Shown: positions 1-9,688, counted from the stretch's first letter. The stretch is DNA of 64,000 bases from Bacteroidota bacterium (GCA_013298715.1 JAAFIQ010000017.1:22920-86919), one strand, 5' to 3'. Program-made: numbers and translations. Notes: a model not told the origin generated them from the sequence alone.

Positions 1-1039
1 GCATTGTAATTTTAGCGATTATGTTTAAGTACTGTGCTATTTCTTTTAAATTTCTATTACACGTTTGGTTGCAAGGTGTTTTTAAATTAGGTATTTCGCT
101 TTGCAAATCAAAATTTATTAGGTTATAAGCCTTGCCATTACTGGGTAAAGGTATTTGCGATAATTTATTGCTTTTCCTAGCCACAATTTCAATATAAGTC
201 GCTTGAGTATTGTTGACTGTGGTTTGAACAATGTTTTTTAAACAAAATTTTTCAATATCGCTATGTCTTAATCCTGTATAACAACCAAATAAAAACGACT
301 TTAAGGTTAAATAGTGTTTATGCGTTTTTTTTAATGTGTTGTAGTAATTTTCTAACTGACTTAATTGTTCTTGGCCAAGCCTACTTTTGTTCTCTATCCG
401 AGCAACTTTAATTTTAAAAGTTGCAAACGGATTTGCCGATACTAGTCCTTTAGCTAAGGCTATGTTATAAAATTTACGAATAAATTTTAAACTGTTTGTG
501 TAGCCCCCATTACCATTTTTAAGGGTTTGTAGCATAAACTCACTATAATTAGCTAAAAACGTTTCGTTTATATCATTAATTAAAAGCCCTTGTCGATACC
601 TATTCAATTTATTCAATTGGTCTTTATTCTTTTTAATAGTGCCAGGCGCAAACTCACTTTTTTTAACCTGTAGTTCAATTTCATTCAAAACAAACTCGTA
701 AAACGTTAGTTTATCTGTTTTTTTAGGTTTATCGTAAAACTGTTCTTTAAATTCTTTTGTTGTGATATCCTGTTTGTTAGATACGGCTTTAAGAATTATT
801 TCGTTAGCCTTGTTGTAGTAGTTATCAATAATAGAATTCTTATAGATATAGTCAGATACTTTCCTACTTACTTTATTGGTTTTAACGTCAAACATAGTAG
901 GCAAGCAACTAATTTTAGTGCTTAAACTAACTTTTTTACCTTGAATATGTATTTGTATATAAAATACACATTCACCATTTGTTTTGGGTTGGTCTTGCCT
1001 GTAAATAATACGAGGCTGATTGTAATTATACTGCTTCAT
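1..1039 (-). CDS. Tyrosine recombinase (phage integrase family), partial at window edge
   Basis: Reading the minus strand from the ATG at 1039 gives at least 346 codons without a stop, running off the left edge. The N-terminus (about 1-100) looks like the arm-type DNA-binding domain of Bacteroidota integrases, followed by a core-binding SAM-like region (about 105-210) and the start of the catalytic domain. The motif TGLRHSDI (about residue 257) carries the first catalytic arginine. The HxxR and tyrosine boxes lie beyond the edge, so activity cannot be judged. It starts about 130 bp from the 3' end of tRNA-Cys and reads away from it, the usual layout of an element integrated at a tRNA. It probably catalyses site-specific integration and excision of an island lying to the left. 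Confidence 0.85.
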   Translation of the reverse strand, partial: MKQYNYNQPRIIYRQDQPKTNGECVFYIQIHIQGKKVSLSTKISCLPTMFDVKTNKVSRKVSDYIYKNSIIDNYYNKANEIILKAVSNKQDITTKEFKEQFYDKPKKTDKLTFYEFVLNEIELQVKKSEFAPGTIKKNKDQLNKLNRYRQGLLINDINETFLANYSEFMLQTLKNGNGGYTNSLKFIRKFYNIALAKGLVSANPFATFKIKVARIENKSRLGQEQLSQLENYYNTLKKTHKHYLTLKSFLFGCYTGLRHSDIEKFCLKNIVQTTVNNTQATYIEIVARKSNKLSQIPLPSNGKAYNLINFDLQSEIPNLKTPCNQTCNRNLKEIAQYLNIIAKITM

Positions 1040-1169
1040 AAAAGTGAAATTTTAGTGAAGCAAGCAACAAATTTTACACTAATTTTAACATTTTGTAAAA
1101 TAAGGCTACCTTCAAAAAGCCTTATTTTACTGATGTTACGAACCAAGCATAAGTTACAATTAAGTAACT

Positions 1170-1243
1170 TGGAGGTCCCGAGCGGATTCGAACCGCTGTA
1201 GGAGCTTTTGCAGAGCTCAGCCTAGCCACTCGGCCACAGGACC
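1170..1243 (-). tRNA. tRNA-Cys (GCA)
   Basis: The minus strand folds as a full cloverleaf with a 7-bp acceptor stem (GGTCCTG with CGGGACC), an anticodon loop CTGCAAA giving anticodon GCA, and a TTCGAAT T loop. The discriminator U is at 1173 and CCA appears encoded at 1172-1170. The 3' end points toward the integrase, making it the likely attachment site. Confidence 0.93.
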
Positions 1244-1336
1244 ATTTGTTTTTAAGAATTCAAAACAACAAAACTGTTAATTAATCATCCTAAAAGAGTT
1301 GGTAAATTTACGTTTTTTTTTGAATTGTAAATGATT

Positions 1337-2404
1337 TTATCCAAAATAAATTGCGCCACCAACATTATTTTTAGTTGCGCCCGTTACACTTTTCAGTGAA
1401 TTAATCTCGCCACGATGTCTTAAATAGGCTAAAAAACCAAAAATAATTGCTTCTTTGTATGCAATTATTTCAGAATCTGGTATCACTAATTTACAATTCG
1501 TTAAATTAGAAATACTACTGATTAAATACTTATTAAATGCGCCTCCACCAGTAATTAAAACACTTTTTAGTTGTAAGCGATTTAATTCTTTGGCTATCAC
1601 TTCAGCAATGTGCGCTGTAACTGTAGCGAGTAGTTTTTTTACTCGTTTATCATCATCAATAAACACTTTAAACTCCTTATCAAACCACTCTTTACCTAAA
1701 CTTTTTGCACCTGTTTTTTTATAAAATTTAAGATTATTTAATTTCGCCAGCACTACTTTATCAACCGCGCTAGTTGCAGCAATTTTACCATCTCGGTCGT
1801 AAGGCAAACTTAATTTTTCTGCCAAATAGTTTAAAGCCATATTGGCAACACAAATATCGTAAGCAATAACCCTTTTATTTTTCGTAAACGAAATATTTGC
1901 AATGCCACCAATATTTAGGCAAGCCTCGCTTTTACCAAACAATAACTTATCACCTATTGGTACTAATGGCGCACCTTGTCCTTTTAAAGCAACATCTAAG
2001 CTTCTAAAATCGCATACGGTTGAAATGCCTGTAATGGCAGAAATAGTAGCCCCACAACCAATTTGGGTAGTAAACCCGTTTTCTGGTTGATGAAAAACTG
2101 TATGTCCATGACTGCCAATAAAATCAGGCTTTTTATTATATATTTTTAAAAAATCATTAATTTCAATACCAATAAACCTTCCATACTCAGCGTGTAGCTT
2201 AAAATAATTTTCTGCACTCAGCTTTACAGCATTTTCTAACTTGTTTTTCCAAATTTTAGAGTAAGGAATTGTTGCACTCCTAACAAGTTTAAAAGAATAA
2301 TTTCCTTCATTAAAATCAAACTTACATAAAGCTAAGTCTAATCCATCTAATGAGGTACCGCTCATAACTCCTAACACCAACTTTTTATTTGAAACTTTTG
2401 TCAA
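1337..2404 (-). CDS. anmK: Anhydro-N-acetylmuramic acid kinase
   Basis: AnmK phosphorylates and hydrolyses 1,6-anhydro-MurNAc to MurNAc-6-phosphate during cytoplasmic peptidoglycan recycling. The 355-residue protein is near the usual length of about 370. It opens with the family signature GVMSGTSLDGLDLALCKF (about 12-29), followed by GSHGHTVFHQP, the NIGGIANIS stretch, and LITGGGAFN near the C-terminus, all expected in the ASKHA kinase fold. The segment AYDICVANMALNYL replaces the common DTGPGN form but keeps the aspartate in the catalytic position. It stands alone, divergent from the acyl-CoA dehydrogenase gene. Confidence 0.93.
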   Translation of the reverse strand: MTKVSNKKLVLGVMSGTSLDGLDLALCKFDFNEGNYSFKLVRSATIPYSKIWKNKLENAVKLSAENYFKLHAEYGRFIGIEINDFLKIYNKKPDFIGSHGHTVFHQPENGFTTQIGCGATISAITGISTVCDFRSLDVALKGQGAPLVPIGDKLLFGKSEACLNIGGIANISFTKNKRVIAYDICVANMALNYLAEKLSLPYDRDGKIAATSAVDKVVLAKLNNLKFYKKTGAKSLGKEWFDKEFKVFIDDDKRVKKLLATVTAHIAEVIAKELNRLQLKSVLITGGGAFNKYLISSISNLTNCKLVIPDSEIIAYKEAIIFGFLAYLRHRGEINSLKSVTGATKNNVGGAIYFG

Positions 2405-2434
2405 TTTTTCTTTAAAATTTAATTGTAAAATAAA

Positions 2435-2465
2435 TTGTTTTAAACGCCATTAGCCACTATATTTG
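2435..2465 (+). promoter_or_regulatory. Probable Bacteroidota-type promoter for the acyl-CoA dehydrogenase gene
   Basis: TTG at 2435-2437 and TATATTTG at 2458-2465 are 20 bp apart, matching the known -33 TTG / -7 TAnnTTTG consensus of this phylum. The ATG lies 40 bp further on. Confidence 0.6.
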
Positions 2466-2504
2466 CAAGGTTACAAAAATAGTATTAATCTAAAAATTAA
2501 ATTT

Positions 2505-3644
2505 ATGCACTTTGATCTTACCGAAGAACACTTAATGATTCAAAAAGCAGCACGCGAGTTTGCCCAAAATGAATTAAAACCCGGAGTAATTGAGCGCGAT
2601 GAGCACCAAACGTTTCCGGCAGAACAAGTAAAGAAAATGGCCGAGCTTGGTTTTATGGGAATGATGGTAGATCCTAAATACGGCGGTGGCGGCATGGACA
2701 CCATTAGCTATGTTTTGGCAATGGAAGAAATTAGCAAAGTAGATGCAAGCTGTAGTGTGATAATGAGTGTAAATAATAGTTTGGTTTGCTGGGGAATTGA
2801 AACTTTTGGTACAGAAGAACAAAAACAAAAATACTTAGTGCCTTTAGCCAAAGGCGAAATAATTGGTGGTTTCTGTTTAAGCGAACCAGAAGCAGGAAGT
2901 GATGCGACATCACAAAAAACTACTGCTATTGATAAAGGTGACCACTACTTATTAAACGGTACAAAAAACTGGATTACAAACGGAAACAGCGCCAGTGTAT
3001 TTTTAGTGATGGCTCAAACGAATGTTGAGGCAGGGCATAAAGGTATTAACTGCCTTATTGTTGAAAAAGGAATGCCAGGATTTGAGGTAGGGCCTAAAGA
3101 AAATAAAATGGGTATTAGAGGCAGTGATACACACAGTTTGATGTTTACTGATGTAAAAGTGCCAAAAGAAAACCGTATTGGCGAAGATGGATTTGGTTTT
3201 AAATTTGCAATGAAAACCTTAAGCGGTGGCAGAATTGGAATTGCTTCTCAAGCTTTAGGAATTGCAAGCGGAGCCTACGAATTAGCACTACAATATAGCA
3301 AAGAGCGCAAGGCATTTGGAAAAGAAATAAGTAAACACCAAGCTATTCAGTTTAAACTAGCTGATATGGCAACACGTATTGAAGCAGCACGTATGCTGAT
3401 TTACAAAAGCGCTTGGCTAAAAGATAACCACTTGCCTTTAGATAAAGAAAGTGCAATGGCCAAGGTATTTGCTAGTGAAACAGCCATGTGGGTAACTACT
3501 GAAGCAGTACAAGTTCATGGCGGATATGGATTCGTGAAAGAGTACCATGTTGAACGCTTAATGCGCGACGCAAAAATTACTCAAATTTATGAAGGAACAA
3601 GCGAAGTACAGCGAATAGTAATTTCGCGTGCCGTGTTAGCATAA
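2505..3644 (+). CDS. Acyl-CoA dehydrogenase (short/medium chain, butyryl-CoA type)
   Basis: This FAD enzyme introduces the alpha-beta double bond into acyl-CoA and passes electrons to ETF. The reading frame is open from 2463, but the family N-terminus MHFDLTEEHLMIQKAAREF starts at the ATG at 2505, giving 379 residues, the normal length. The first family signature CLSEPEAGSDATS (about 125) and the C-terminal block QVHGGYGFVKEYHVERLMRD followed by IYEGTSEVQR are intact. The glutamate of IYEGT is in the catalytic-base position for short-chain enzymes. The gene is monocistronic, with a promoter-like box before it and a terminator hairpin just after. Confidence 0.93.
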   Translation: MHFDLTEEHLMIQKAAREFAQNELKPGVIERDEHQTFPAEQVKKMAELGFMGMMVDPKYGGGGMDTISYVLAMEEISKVDASCSVIMSVNNSLVCWGIETFGTEEQKQKYLVPLAKGEIIGGFCLSEPEAGSDATSQKTTAIDKGDHYLLNGTKNWITNGNSASVFLVMAQTNVEAGHKGINCLIVEKGMPGFEVGPKENKMGIRGSDTHSLMFTDVKVPKENRIGEDGFGFKFAMKTLSGGRIGIASQALGIASGAYELALQYSKERKAFGKEISKHQAIQFKLADMATRIEAARMLIYKSAWLKDNHLPLDKESAMAKVFASETAMWVTTEAVQVHGGYGFVKEYHVERLMRDAKITQIYEGTSEVQRIVISRAVLA

Positions 3645-3660
3645 ATAAAAAATTAAGTCA

Positions 3661-3690
3661 AAAAACTGCATTTTTCGATGCAGTTTTTTT
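3661..3690 (+). terminator. Intrinsic terminator after the acyl-CoA dehydrogenase gene
   Basis: A 10-bp stem (AAAAACTGCA with TGCAGTTTTT) and 8-nt loop is followed by a T run, 17 bp after the stop codon. Confidence 0.85.
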
Positions 3691-3764
3691 TATGACTTCA
3701 GTTTTACAACTAAAATAAGTATTTCATTATTCGCCTTAATTTTTTACATTTAGATTTTAATTCT

Positions 3765-4718
3765 ATGAGCAAAAAAATATTAGCTAACGACGGTATTGAT
3801 GAACAAGGAAAATCACTTTTAGAAAAAGCTGGTTTTACTGTAATAACAGAAAAAGTTAATCAAGAAAATTTAATTGAAGAAATTAATAAACAAAATTATT
3901 CAGCCCTCACTGTTAGAAGCGCTACTAAGGTTCGTAAAGATATTATTGATGCCTGCCCTAACTTAAAAGTTATTGCTCGTGGTGGTGTTGGCATGGATAA
4001 TATTGATGTTGAGTATGCAAAACAACAAGGAAAACTAGTAATTAACACACCTGCCGCATCGAGCAACTCAGTTGCAGAATTAGTGTTTGCGCATTTATTT
4101 AATGCTGTGCGCTTTTTATACGACAGTAACCGCCAAATGCCCTCAAATGGCGAAAATAAATTTGAAGAGCTAAAAAAGAAATACGCCAAAGGTGTTGAGT
4201 TGCGGGGTAAAACCATGGGAATTGTTGGCTTTGGAAGAATTGGCCAATATGTTGCAAAGATGGCTTTAGGTTTAGGGATGGAAGTTGTAGCATTTGATCC
4301 TTTTGTTACAGATGCCACTATTGAACTCGAAATTGCAGGGTTAAAAGAACCAGTAAAAGTTCAAATAAAAACTATTGGTATGGATAAAGTTATTATGCAA
4401 GCAGATTTTATAACCTTTCATGTGCCTGGAGGAAAACTAATTAGCAAGCACGAAATTGCTGCAATGAAAAAAGGCGTTATCCTTATTAATAGCGCCCGTG
4501 GCGGAGTTATTAATGAAGATGATTTACTAGAAGGATTAAACAGTGGCAAGATTTCTCACGCCTGTTTAGATGTTTTTGAAAACGAACCTCGACCAAGTGT
4601 AGCTATTTTAAATCACCCAAAAATAAGCTTAACGCCCCATATTGGAGCTGCCACCAATGAAGCACAAGAAAGAATAGGAATTGAATTAGCTGAAAAACTA
4701 ATCGAAAATTTAAACTAA
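3765..4718 (+). CDS. serA: D-3-phosphoglycerate dehydrogenase, short form
   Basis: It probably catalyses the first step of serine synthesis, NAD-dependent oxidation of 3-phosphoglycerate. The 317 residues carry a D-isomer 2-hydroxyacid dehydrogenase fold with the Rossmann motif VGFGRIG at 154-160 and catalytic Arg245 (SARGG), Glu272 (DVFENEP) and His292 (PHIGAAT). It ends right after the catalytic domain, so the ACT and intervening regulatory domains of longer SerA proteins are absent. It is followed after 9 bp by a DUF1015 gene, a pairing I know from other Bacteroidota. Related 2-hydroxyacid dehydrogenases cannot be fully excluded from sequence alone. Confidence 0.87.
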   Translation: MSKKILANDGIDEQGKSLLEKAGFTVITEKVNQENLIEEINKQNYSALTVRSATKVRKDIIDACPNLKVIARGGVGMDNIDVEYAKQQGKLVINTPAASSNSVAELVFAHLFNAVRFLYDSNRQMPSNGENKFEELKKKYAKGVELRGKTMGIVGFGRIGQYVAKMALGLGMEVVAFDPFVTDATIELEIAGLKEPVKVQIKTIGMDKVIMQADFITFHVPGGKLISKHEIAAMKKGVILINSARGGVINEDDLLEGLNSGKISHACLDVFENEPRPSVAILNHPKISLTPHIGAATNEAQERIGIELAEKLIENLN

Positions 4719-4727
4719 TTTTTCTTT

Positions 4728-5987
4728 ATGGCCAAGGTAATTCCGTTTAAGGCAATACGACCAACAATAGATAAGGTTCATCTTGTGGCATCGAGAAGTG
4801 TAGATGGCTATAATACACCCGAATTAAAAGATAAACTAGCCTCTAACCCCTACTCTTTTTTGCATGTTATTAATCCTGACTTTGAAGATGGAAATAAAAC
4901 AAAACCGGGCAGCAAAGAGCGACTTCAAAAAGTAAAACAACGTTTCAAAAAATTTGTGAAAGAAAAAGTCTTTTTACAAGACGAACAAGCTTATTATTAT
5001 TTGTACCGCCAAATTAAAGAAGGAAACACGTATGTTGGTATTATTGCCTGCACCAGTATTGACGATTATTTAAACGGTGTTATTAAAATACACGAACAAA
5101 CAATTACGCAACGCGAAGAAAAACTAAAAGACTATTTAGAAGTTTGTGAATTTAATGCAGAACCAGTTTTATTTTCGTATCCTAATGATGCGGAAATTGA
5201 CTCTCTTTGCGAAGATGTGCTTGCTTACAGACCTGAATACGATTTTACTAATACAGACAAAGTCCGTCACAGCCTTTGGGTAATAAATAAAAGTAAATCC
5301 ATAAAATTATTACAAGAACGTTTCGAGAAAATTCCAAATATTTATATTGCCGATGGCCATCATCGCTCTGCTTCATCAGCCCTACTTGGGAAATTAAGAA
5401 GTAAAAACAATCCAAATCAAACTGGCAAAGAGGCCTATAATTATTATTTGGGTGTGTTTTTTCCAGAATCGCAATTGAAAATTTACGACTATAACAGAAT
5501 AGTAAAAGATTTAAACGGATTAAAAATCGAAGACTTATTAAAGCAACTCAACAAATCATTTGAAATAAAAAAAATAAATCAAAAAATATACAAACCTACA
5601 AAGCTACATGAAATAAGCATGTACATAGCAGGCACTTGGTTTTCGTTACAAACTAAACCTAATGTATATAATAGTTCTGATCCTGTTGGTAGCCTCGATG
5701 CGCAAATACTAACCGAACAAATTTTATCGCCTCTACTCAACATTCACGATCTAAAGGTGGATAAACGCATTGGTTTTATACCTGGGGTAAAAGGACCAGA
5801 AGCCTTAAAGAAAAGTGTGGATGAAGGAAAAGCGGCAGTAGCATTCGGTTTATATCCTGTAACAATGCAGCACCTAAAATGGATTGCCGATACCAACAAT
5901 ATTATGCCTCCAAAAAGCACGTGGGTTGAGCCCAAAATGCGCAGCGGATTGCTTGTTTACAGCATACAAGAAGAAGGTTCAGTTTAA
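4728..5987 (+). CDS. DUF1015 family protein
   Basis: The 419-residue protein matches the DUF1015 family (uncharacterised, about 400 residues). It has the early AIRPTIDKVHLVASR segment and the family hallmark IADGHHRSAS at about 207-216. Its biochemical activity is unknown to me. The tight 9-bp linkage to serA suggests a part in serine or one-carbon metabolism, but that is inference from context only. No signal peptide or membrane segment is visible, so it should be cytoplasmic. Confidence 0.85.
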   Translation: MAKVIPFKAIRPTIDKVHLVASRSVDGYNTPELKDKLASNPYSFLHVINPDFEDGNKTKPGSKERLQKVKQRFKKFVKEKVFLQDEQAYYYLYRQIKEGNTYVGIIACTSIDDYLNGVIKIHEQTITQREEKLKDYLEVCEFNAEPVLFSYPNDAEIDSLCEDVLAYRPEYDFTNTDKVRHSLWVINKSKSIKLLQERFEKIPNIYIADGHHRSASSALLGKLRSKNNPNQTGKEAYNYYLGVFFPESQLKIYDYNRIVKDLNGLKIEDLLKQLNKSFEIKKINQKIYKPTKLHEISMYIAGTWFSLQTKPNVYNSSDPVGSLDAQILTEQILSPLLNIHDLKVDKRIGFIPGVKGPEALKKSVDEGKAAVAFGLYPVTMQHLKWIADTNNIMPPKSTWVEPKMRSGLLVYSIQEEGSV

Positions 5988-6035
5988 AAATCTATCCTGC
6001 GATAATAATTCTAAACTAAACCTTCTACCTCTATT

Positions 6036-7826
6036 TTATTCTTTTATAAGTTTAATAACTTGCTCATTAGAATCAATTACTGATTTAATGAAATAAACAC
6101 CATTTGAAAAATTACTCAAGTTAATCGTATTTTTTCCTTCTGTTAAAATTTCTTCAAAAACAATTTTCCCAACAATATTTGTGATTTTAATCGAAGCAGA
6201 CTTTGCTAACTCAATAGTGAATAAACCATTACTTGGATTTGGATATACAATAATATTGGCTGAGGCACGCGATGCAACGTTTTTAATATTTGTACACGGA
6301 GAAACAGCTTGCGTAATTGTTGTAAAATTACTGCAACCATTTGCATTGCTTCCATTCACTGTATAAGTTGTAGTTACTGTTGGAGAAACTGCTATAACGG
6401 CAGTATTAGCATTCGTATTCCAAGTATATGTAGTAGCGCCACTGGCTGTTAGGCTCGCGGTTAAACCAGTGCATAACAAAGTATTATTAGTTGCCGCATT
6501 AATTGTTGGTAAAGTATTAACTGTAATGGTACTGTTTACTGCTGGTGATACACAGCCATTTGTACCAGTTCCTGTAACAGAAAATGTTGAACTTGATGTA
6601 GGATTAACAACATTGTTTCCCCCTTGATAAGTGTATGTACTTGCACCACTAGCCGTTATTGTAAAAGTTTGTCCTTGGCAAATACTACCGCTATTAACAC
6701 TTACAATTGGAGATGGATTTACAGTAATTGTTCTTGTAACATTAACATAAGGTAAGTTACAGCCAACCTGTGTAGTTAAAAGTGTATAAATGGTTGTTGC
6801 AGTTGGCGTAACAACTATTGAAGCGCCTGCGGCACCATTTGGTATCCAAGAATAAGTTAACCCACTGGTTGAATTAGAGGCTGTCAAACTCACATTACTT
6901 GCGGAACAAACAACTGTATTACTAGCAGCTATGCTTGATATTGTGGTAGGCAAATTGTAAGTATAAGTTGGCGCTGGGGTGATTGTTGATTTAGTAAAGT
7001 ACCACAAATCAGGATAACCATAATGAAAATTGGTTAAAATTAGGTTTGGGTAAGTTGTAGATAAACAACTGTTACAATAGCGCATATCGCCATAAGTCAT
7101 GTGCTGCCCAATTTGCGACGATGATCCAAAATAATACCCATCAGTTGCGCCTTGGTAAAGCGATAAAATATATTGTGTTCCATTTGTTAACCAAAGTGGA
7201 TTTGGTAAAGCCCCATAGTTGTACTGAGCCGGTGCACCAGTTACAGTAAATTGCGTTAAAAGTGCTTGTGTGGTAAAATCAAACAAAGTAACAGCACGCG
7301 GTGTACCATTTGGTTCACGCTTACCAAAATGAGTTACTAATAAATCTTCGGTTGGGGTAAAACGAAACCCACGTTGAGAATTTGTTGCGCCGCCTGAACC
7401 TCCGCTTGCAACACTATCTGTTGCTGAGTGTGGACCAACAAATACGCCTGGTATTGAACTTACAGGCGTAACAGTTCCATTACCATGAAACATAAAAAAG
7501 GTACGTGTACCATTTGCAGGAATAGTGTCAATTTTTATCCAAATATTAGTTGTAGGTGTATTAATTCCACTTTCAATCCAATAATTGTACAGCGTTGTGC
7601 CAGTACAATTTTTACCAAAACGAATGTCTTCGCCATTAGACAACATTTGATTTACTGCAATTAAAGTTTGAGTGTTAATTGTAATTTTTAATTGGTAATT
7701 AACCGCTAATGCTGTTGATGTGTTTGATACTGTAATTCTTTTTGCAAATGACCAACCTGCTGGCTGAGCAATAGCAAATATTGAGGCAAACATTGTAACG
7801 CTAAAAATAAGTAAACTTTTTTTCAT
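6036..7826 (-). CDS. Secreted T9SS type A protein with DUF2341-like N-terminus and Ig-like repeats
   Basis: The 596-residue protein begins with a signal peptide (about 1-20, cut after AIAQ). Residues about 22-115 resemble DUF2341, a predicted carbohydrate-binding jelly-roll domain often found with secreted glycan-active proteins. A GFRFTPTEDLLVTHFGKRE region follows (about 155-270), perhaps DUF4082-like. Three repeated Ig-like/HYR-type modules rich in Thr and Ser span about 295-520. The C-terminus (about 525-596) has the type A sorting-signal pattern VYPNPSNG ... NLSNFSNGVYFI ... VIKLIKE. It should pass the inner membrane by Sec and the outer membrane by T9SS. It follows a small secreted protein gene by 21 bp. 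Confidence 0.85.
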   Translation of the reverse strand: MKKSLLIFSVTMFASIFAIAQPAGWSFAKRITVSNTSTALAVNYQLKITINTQTLIAVNQMLSNGEDIRFGKNCTGTTLYNYWIESGINTPTTNIWIKIDTIPANGTRTFFMFHGNGTVTPVSSIPGVFVGPHSATDSVASGGSGGATNSQRGFRFTPTEDLLVTHFGKREPNGTPRAVTLFDFTTQALLTQFTVTGAPAQYNYGALPNPLWLTNGTQYILSLYQGATDGYYFGSSSQIGQHMTYGDMRYCNSCLSTTYPNLILTNFHYGYPDLWYFTKSTITPAPTYTYNLPTTISSIAASNTVVCSASNVSLTASNSTSGLTYSWIPNGAAGASIVVTPTATTIYTLLTTQVGCNLPYVNVTRTITVNPSPIVSVNSGSICQGQTFTITASGASTYTYQGGNNVVNPTSSSTFSVTGTGTNGCVSPAVNSTITVNTLPTINAATNNTLLCTGLTASLTASGATTYTWNTNANTAVIAVSPTVTTTYTVNGSNANGCSNFTTITQAVSPCTNIKNVASRASANIIVYPNPSNGLFTIELAKSASIKITNIVGKIVFEEILTEGKNTINLSNFSNGVYFIKSVIDSNEQVIKLIKE

Positions 7827-7847
7827 GGTATATATTTTAATTTGTTT

Positions 7848-8102
7848 TTATCTTTTTGTTTTCGCTTGTTGTTCTTTTAATTGTTTTAACTGTGCTTTTT
7901 CTTTTAGCAATTCATCCTGCGGAAAAGAAGGATCAGTTACATCAACAGCAATCTTTTTTTCAAGTTGCGTAATTTTTTCTGTTGGGGATAACTCTTTCTC
8001 AGTTTTCACGGTTGATTGAACATTTACTTTTTGTTTTGGATTTTCTTGAGAATAACCCAGGCACGAAAAAATTAAGCCCGCTTGTAATAAAATTAATTTC
8101 AT
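7848..8102 (-). CDS. Small secreted protein of unknown function
   Basis: The 84-residue product has a signal peptide (about 1-19, cut after LGYSQ). The mature part is charged and Lys/Gln/Glu-rich, and the helix around ITQLEKKIAV and LLKEKAQLKQLKEQQAK could form a coiled coil. It lies 21 bp upstream of the T9SS type A protein on the same strand and is probably co-transcribed. I recognise no family. Confidence 0.6.
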   Translation of the reverse strand: MKLILLQAGLIFSCLGYSQENPKQKVNVQSTVKTEKELSPTEKITQLEKKIAVDVTDPSFPQDELLKEKAQLKQLKEQQAKTKR

Positions 8103-8281
8103 GGTAATAAGTTTTTTTAATTATTAAAGATAAGAAAAAAATAGCTTGAATTGCAATTAATGGATTTAAATTGAATAAAATTTTTCAGTCGACAAAAAAA
8201 TTAATTTAACTCTAATTAAAATTAAAAACGCATCTGTTAGCTCAAGGCTTAAACATTTGAAAAACAACTCCAAATATAAAA

Positions 8282-8649
8282 CAAGTCTGTAAGCCGGGTT
8301 CTGTTTCGTTAGCGCCAATGCGTAACTATCTATCATTTATCTTGTCAACCTACCCATTGCAGCTTTTAACCTAAGTTAAAATAAAACGGGCCGCCTTAAT
8401 TACTGCAACCTATTTGGTTTTTCAACACCCGAGGTTTACCAAACCCTAATATTACTATTACGGCTTGTGAGCTCTTACCTCACATTTTCACTATCACCAA
8501 AAAACAAATGCTTTAAGGCTACCTGGTTTCTGTGGCACTTTCTGTAACATAACTTTTTGCGCTATGTTCCCACCCTCATCGGGTGGCGGGTTGCCCTGTG
8601 TTGCCCGGACTTTCCTCTGCAAACTAAATTGCAGCGATAGAACAACTTG
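8282..8649 (-). ncRNA. rnpB: RNase P RNA (type A)
   Basis: This is the catalytic RNA of RNase P, which matures tRNA 5' ends. The minus strand contains the universal GAGGAAAGTCCGGGC core (8617-8603) and the 3' core ACAGAACCCGGCTTACAGAC. The ends pair as CAAGT (from 8649) with ACTTG (to 8282), forming the base of P1. The length of about 368 nt fits type A RNAs, and a T run follows the 3' end. The exact ends are estimates. Confidence 0.93.
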
Positions 8650-8732
8650 TAAAACAAAGGTATTAAAATAATTGGAAAATACACTGCTTCAGAATTGTTT
8701 AGTAATTGTAACTTTACAAAAACGAATTTTTA

Positions 8733-9614
8733 ATGAGTGTAAATCACAAAGCAGGTTTTGTAAATATTATTGGATGCCCTAACGTAGGAAAATCTACCTT
8801 AATGAATGCCTTGGTTGGCGAGCGTTTAAGCATAATTACTTCTAAAGCTCAAACCACACGCCATCGCATAATGGGCATTGTGAGTGATGAACATTCGCAA
8901 ATTGTGTTTAGTGATACGCCGGGCATTATTAAACCGCTTTACAAATTGCAAGAAAAAATGATGCAATTTGTAATCACTGCTTTAAGCGATGCCGATTTAT
9001 TTTTATTGATTACTGATATTTTTGAAGATATTAAACTTGAAGAGTCTTATTTAACCAAACTTCAAAAAACACAAACACCCATTTTAATTTTAGTTAATAA
9101 AATGGATATAGCAACACCAGAAAAATTAGAAGCAAAGATTAATGAATGGAAGGAGCGTTTGCCTCTTGCTGAAATCCTTCCTATATCTGCCCTACATAAA
9201 TTTAATTTAGAAAAAGTAATGCAACGCATTATTGAATTATTGCCTGTAGGTAATGCTTTTTATGATAAAAATGAATATACAGATAAGCCCGAACGCTTTT
9301 TCGTTTGCGAAATTATTCGCGAAAAAATACTAATGAATTATCAAAAAGAGATTCCATATAGTGTTGAAGTTGTGGTAAACAGTTTTAAAGAAGAAGAAAA
9401 AATTATTAAAATACAAGCCGATATTTTAGTGGAGCGTGATAGCCAAAAAGGAATCATAATAGGAAATAAAGGCGCAGCTCTAAAAAAAGTTGGCACACAA
9501 GCCCGCGTTGATTTGGAAAAGTTTTTTGCCAAACAAATTTATTTAGAACTGTTTGTAAAAGTAGATAAAGATTGGCGTAGCAACGATAGGCGCCTTGGGG
9601 CTTTTGGTTACTAA
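8733..9614 (+). CDS. era: GTPase Era, 16S rRNA maturation factor
   Basis: Era binds the 3' end of 16S rRNA and assists 30S assembly. The 293-residue protein has the G domain motifs GCPNVGKS (G1, about 14-21), DTPG (G3) and NKMD (G4). The C-terminal KH RNA-binding domain contains IIIGNKGAALKKVG (about 246-259). The length is typical. It is monocistronic, transcribed divergently from rnpB, and ends at a bidirectional terminator shared with the SDR gene. Confidence 0.96.
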   Translation: MSVNHKAGFVNIIGCPNVGKSTLMNALVGERLSIITSKAQTTRHRIMGIVSDEHSQIVFSDTPGIIKPLYKLQEKMMQFVITALSDADLFLLITDIFEDIKLEESYLTKLQKTQTPILILVNKMDIATPEKLEAKINEWKERLPLAEILPISALHKFNLEKVMQRIIELLPVGNAFYDKNEYTDKPERFFVCEIIREKILMNYQKEIPYSVEVVVNSFKEEEKIIKIQADILVERDSQKGIIIGNKGAALKKVGTQARVDLEKFFAKQIYLELFVKVDKDWRSNDRRLGAFGY

Positions 9615-9635
9615 TGATTAGAATATTTTTTGCAC

Positions 9636-9669
9636 AAAAAAAGCAAGCCTATCCAGGTTTGCTTTTTTT
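9636..9669. terminator. Bidirectional terminator between era and the SDR gene
   Basis: AAAAAAAGCAAGCC (9636-9649) pairs with GGTTTGCTTTTTTT (9656-9669) with one wobble pair. T runs occur on both strands, so it can serve both convergent genes. Confidence 0.85.
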
Positions 9670-9688
9670 ATTCAGAATATTTTTTTTA

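Noticed and set aside
941..1201. 86-codon plus-strand ORF
   Set aside because: It overlaps the integrase start on the other strand and runs through the antisense of tRNA-Cys (end SGFEPL is the T-arm read as protein).
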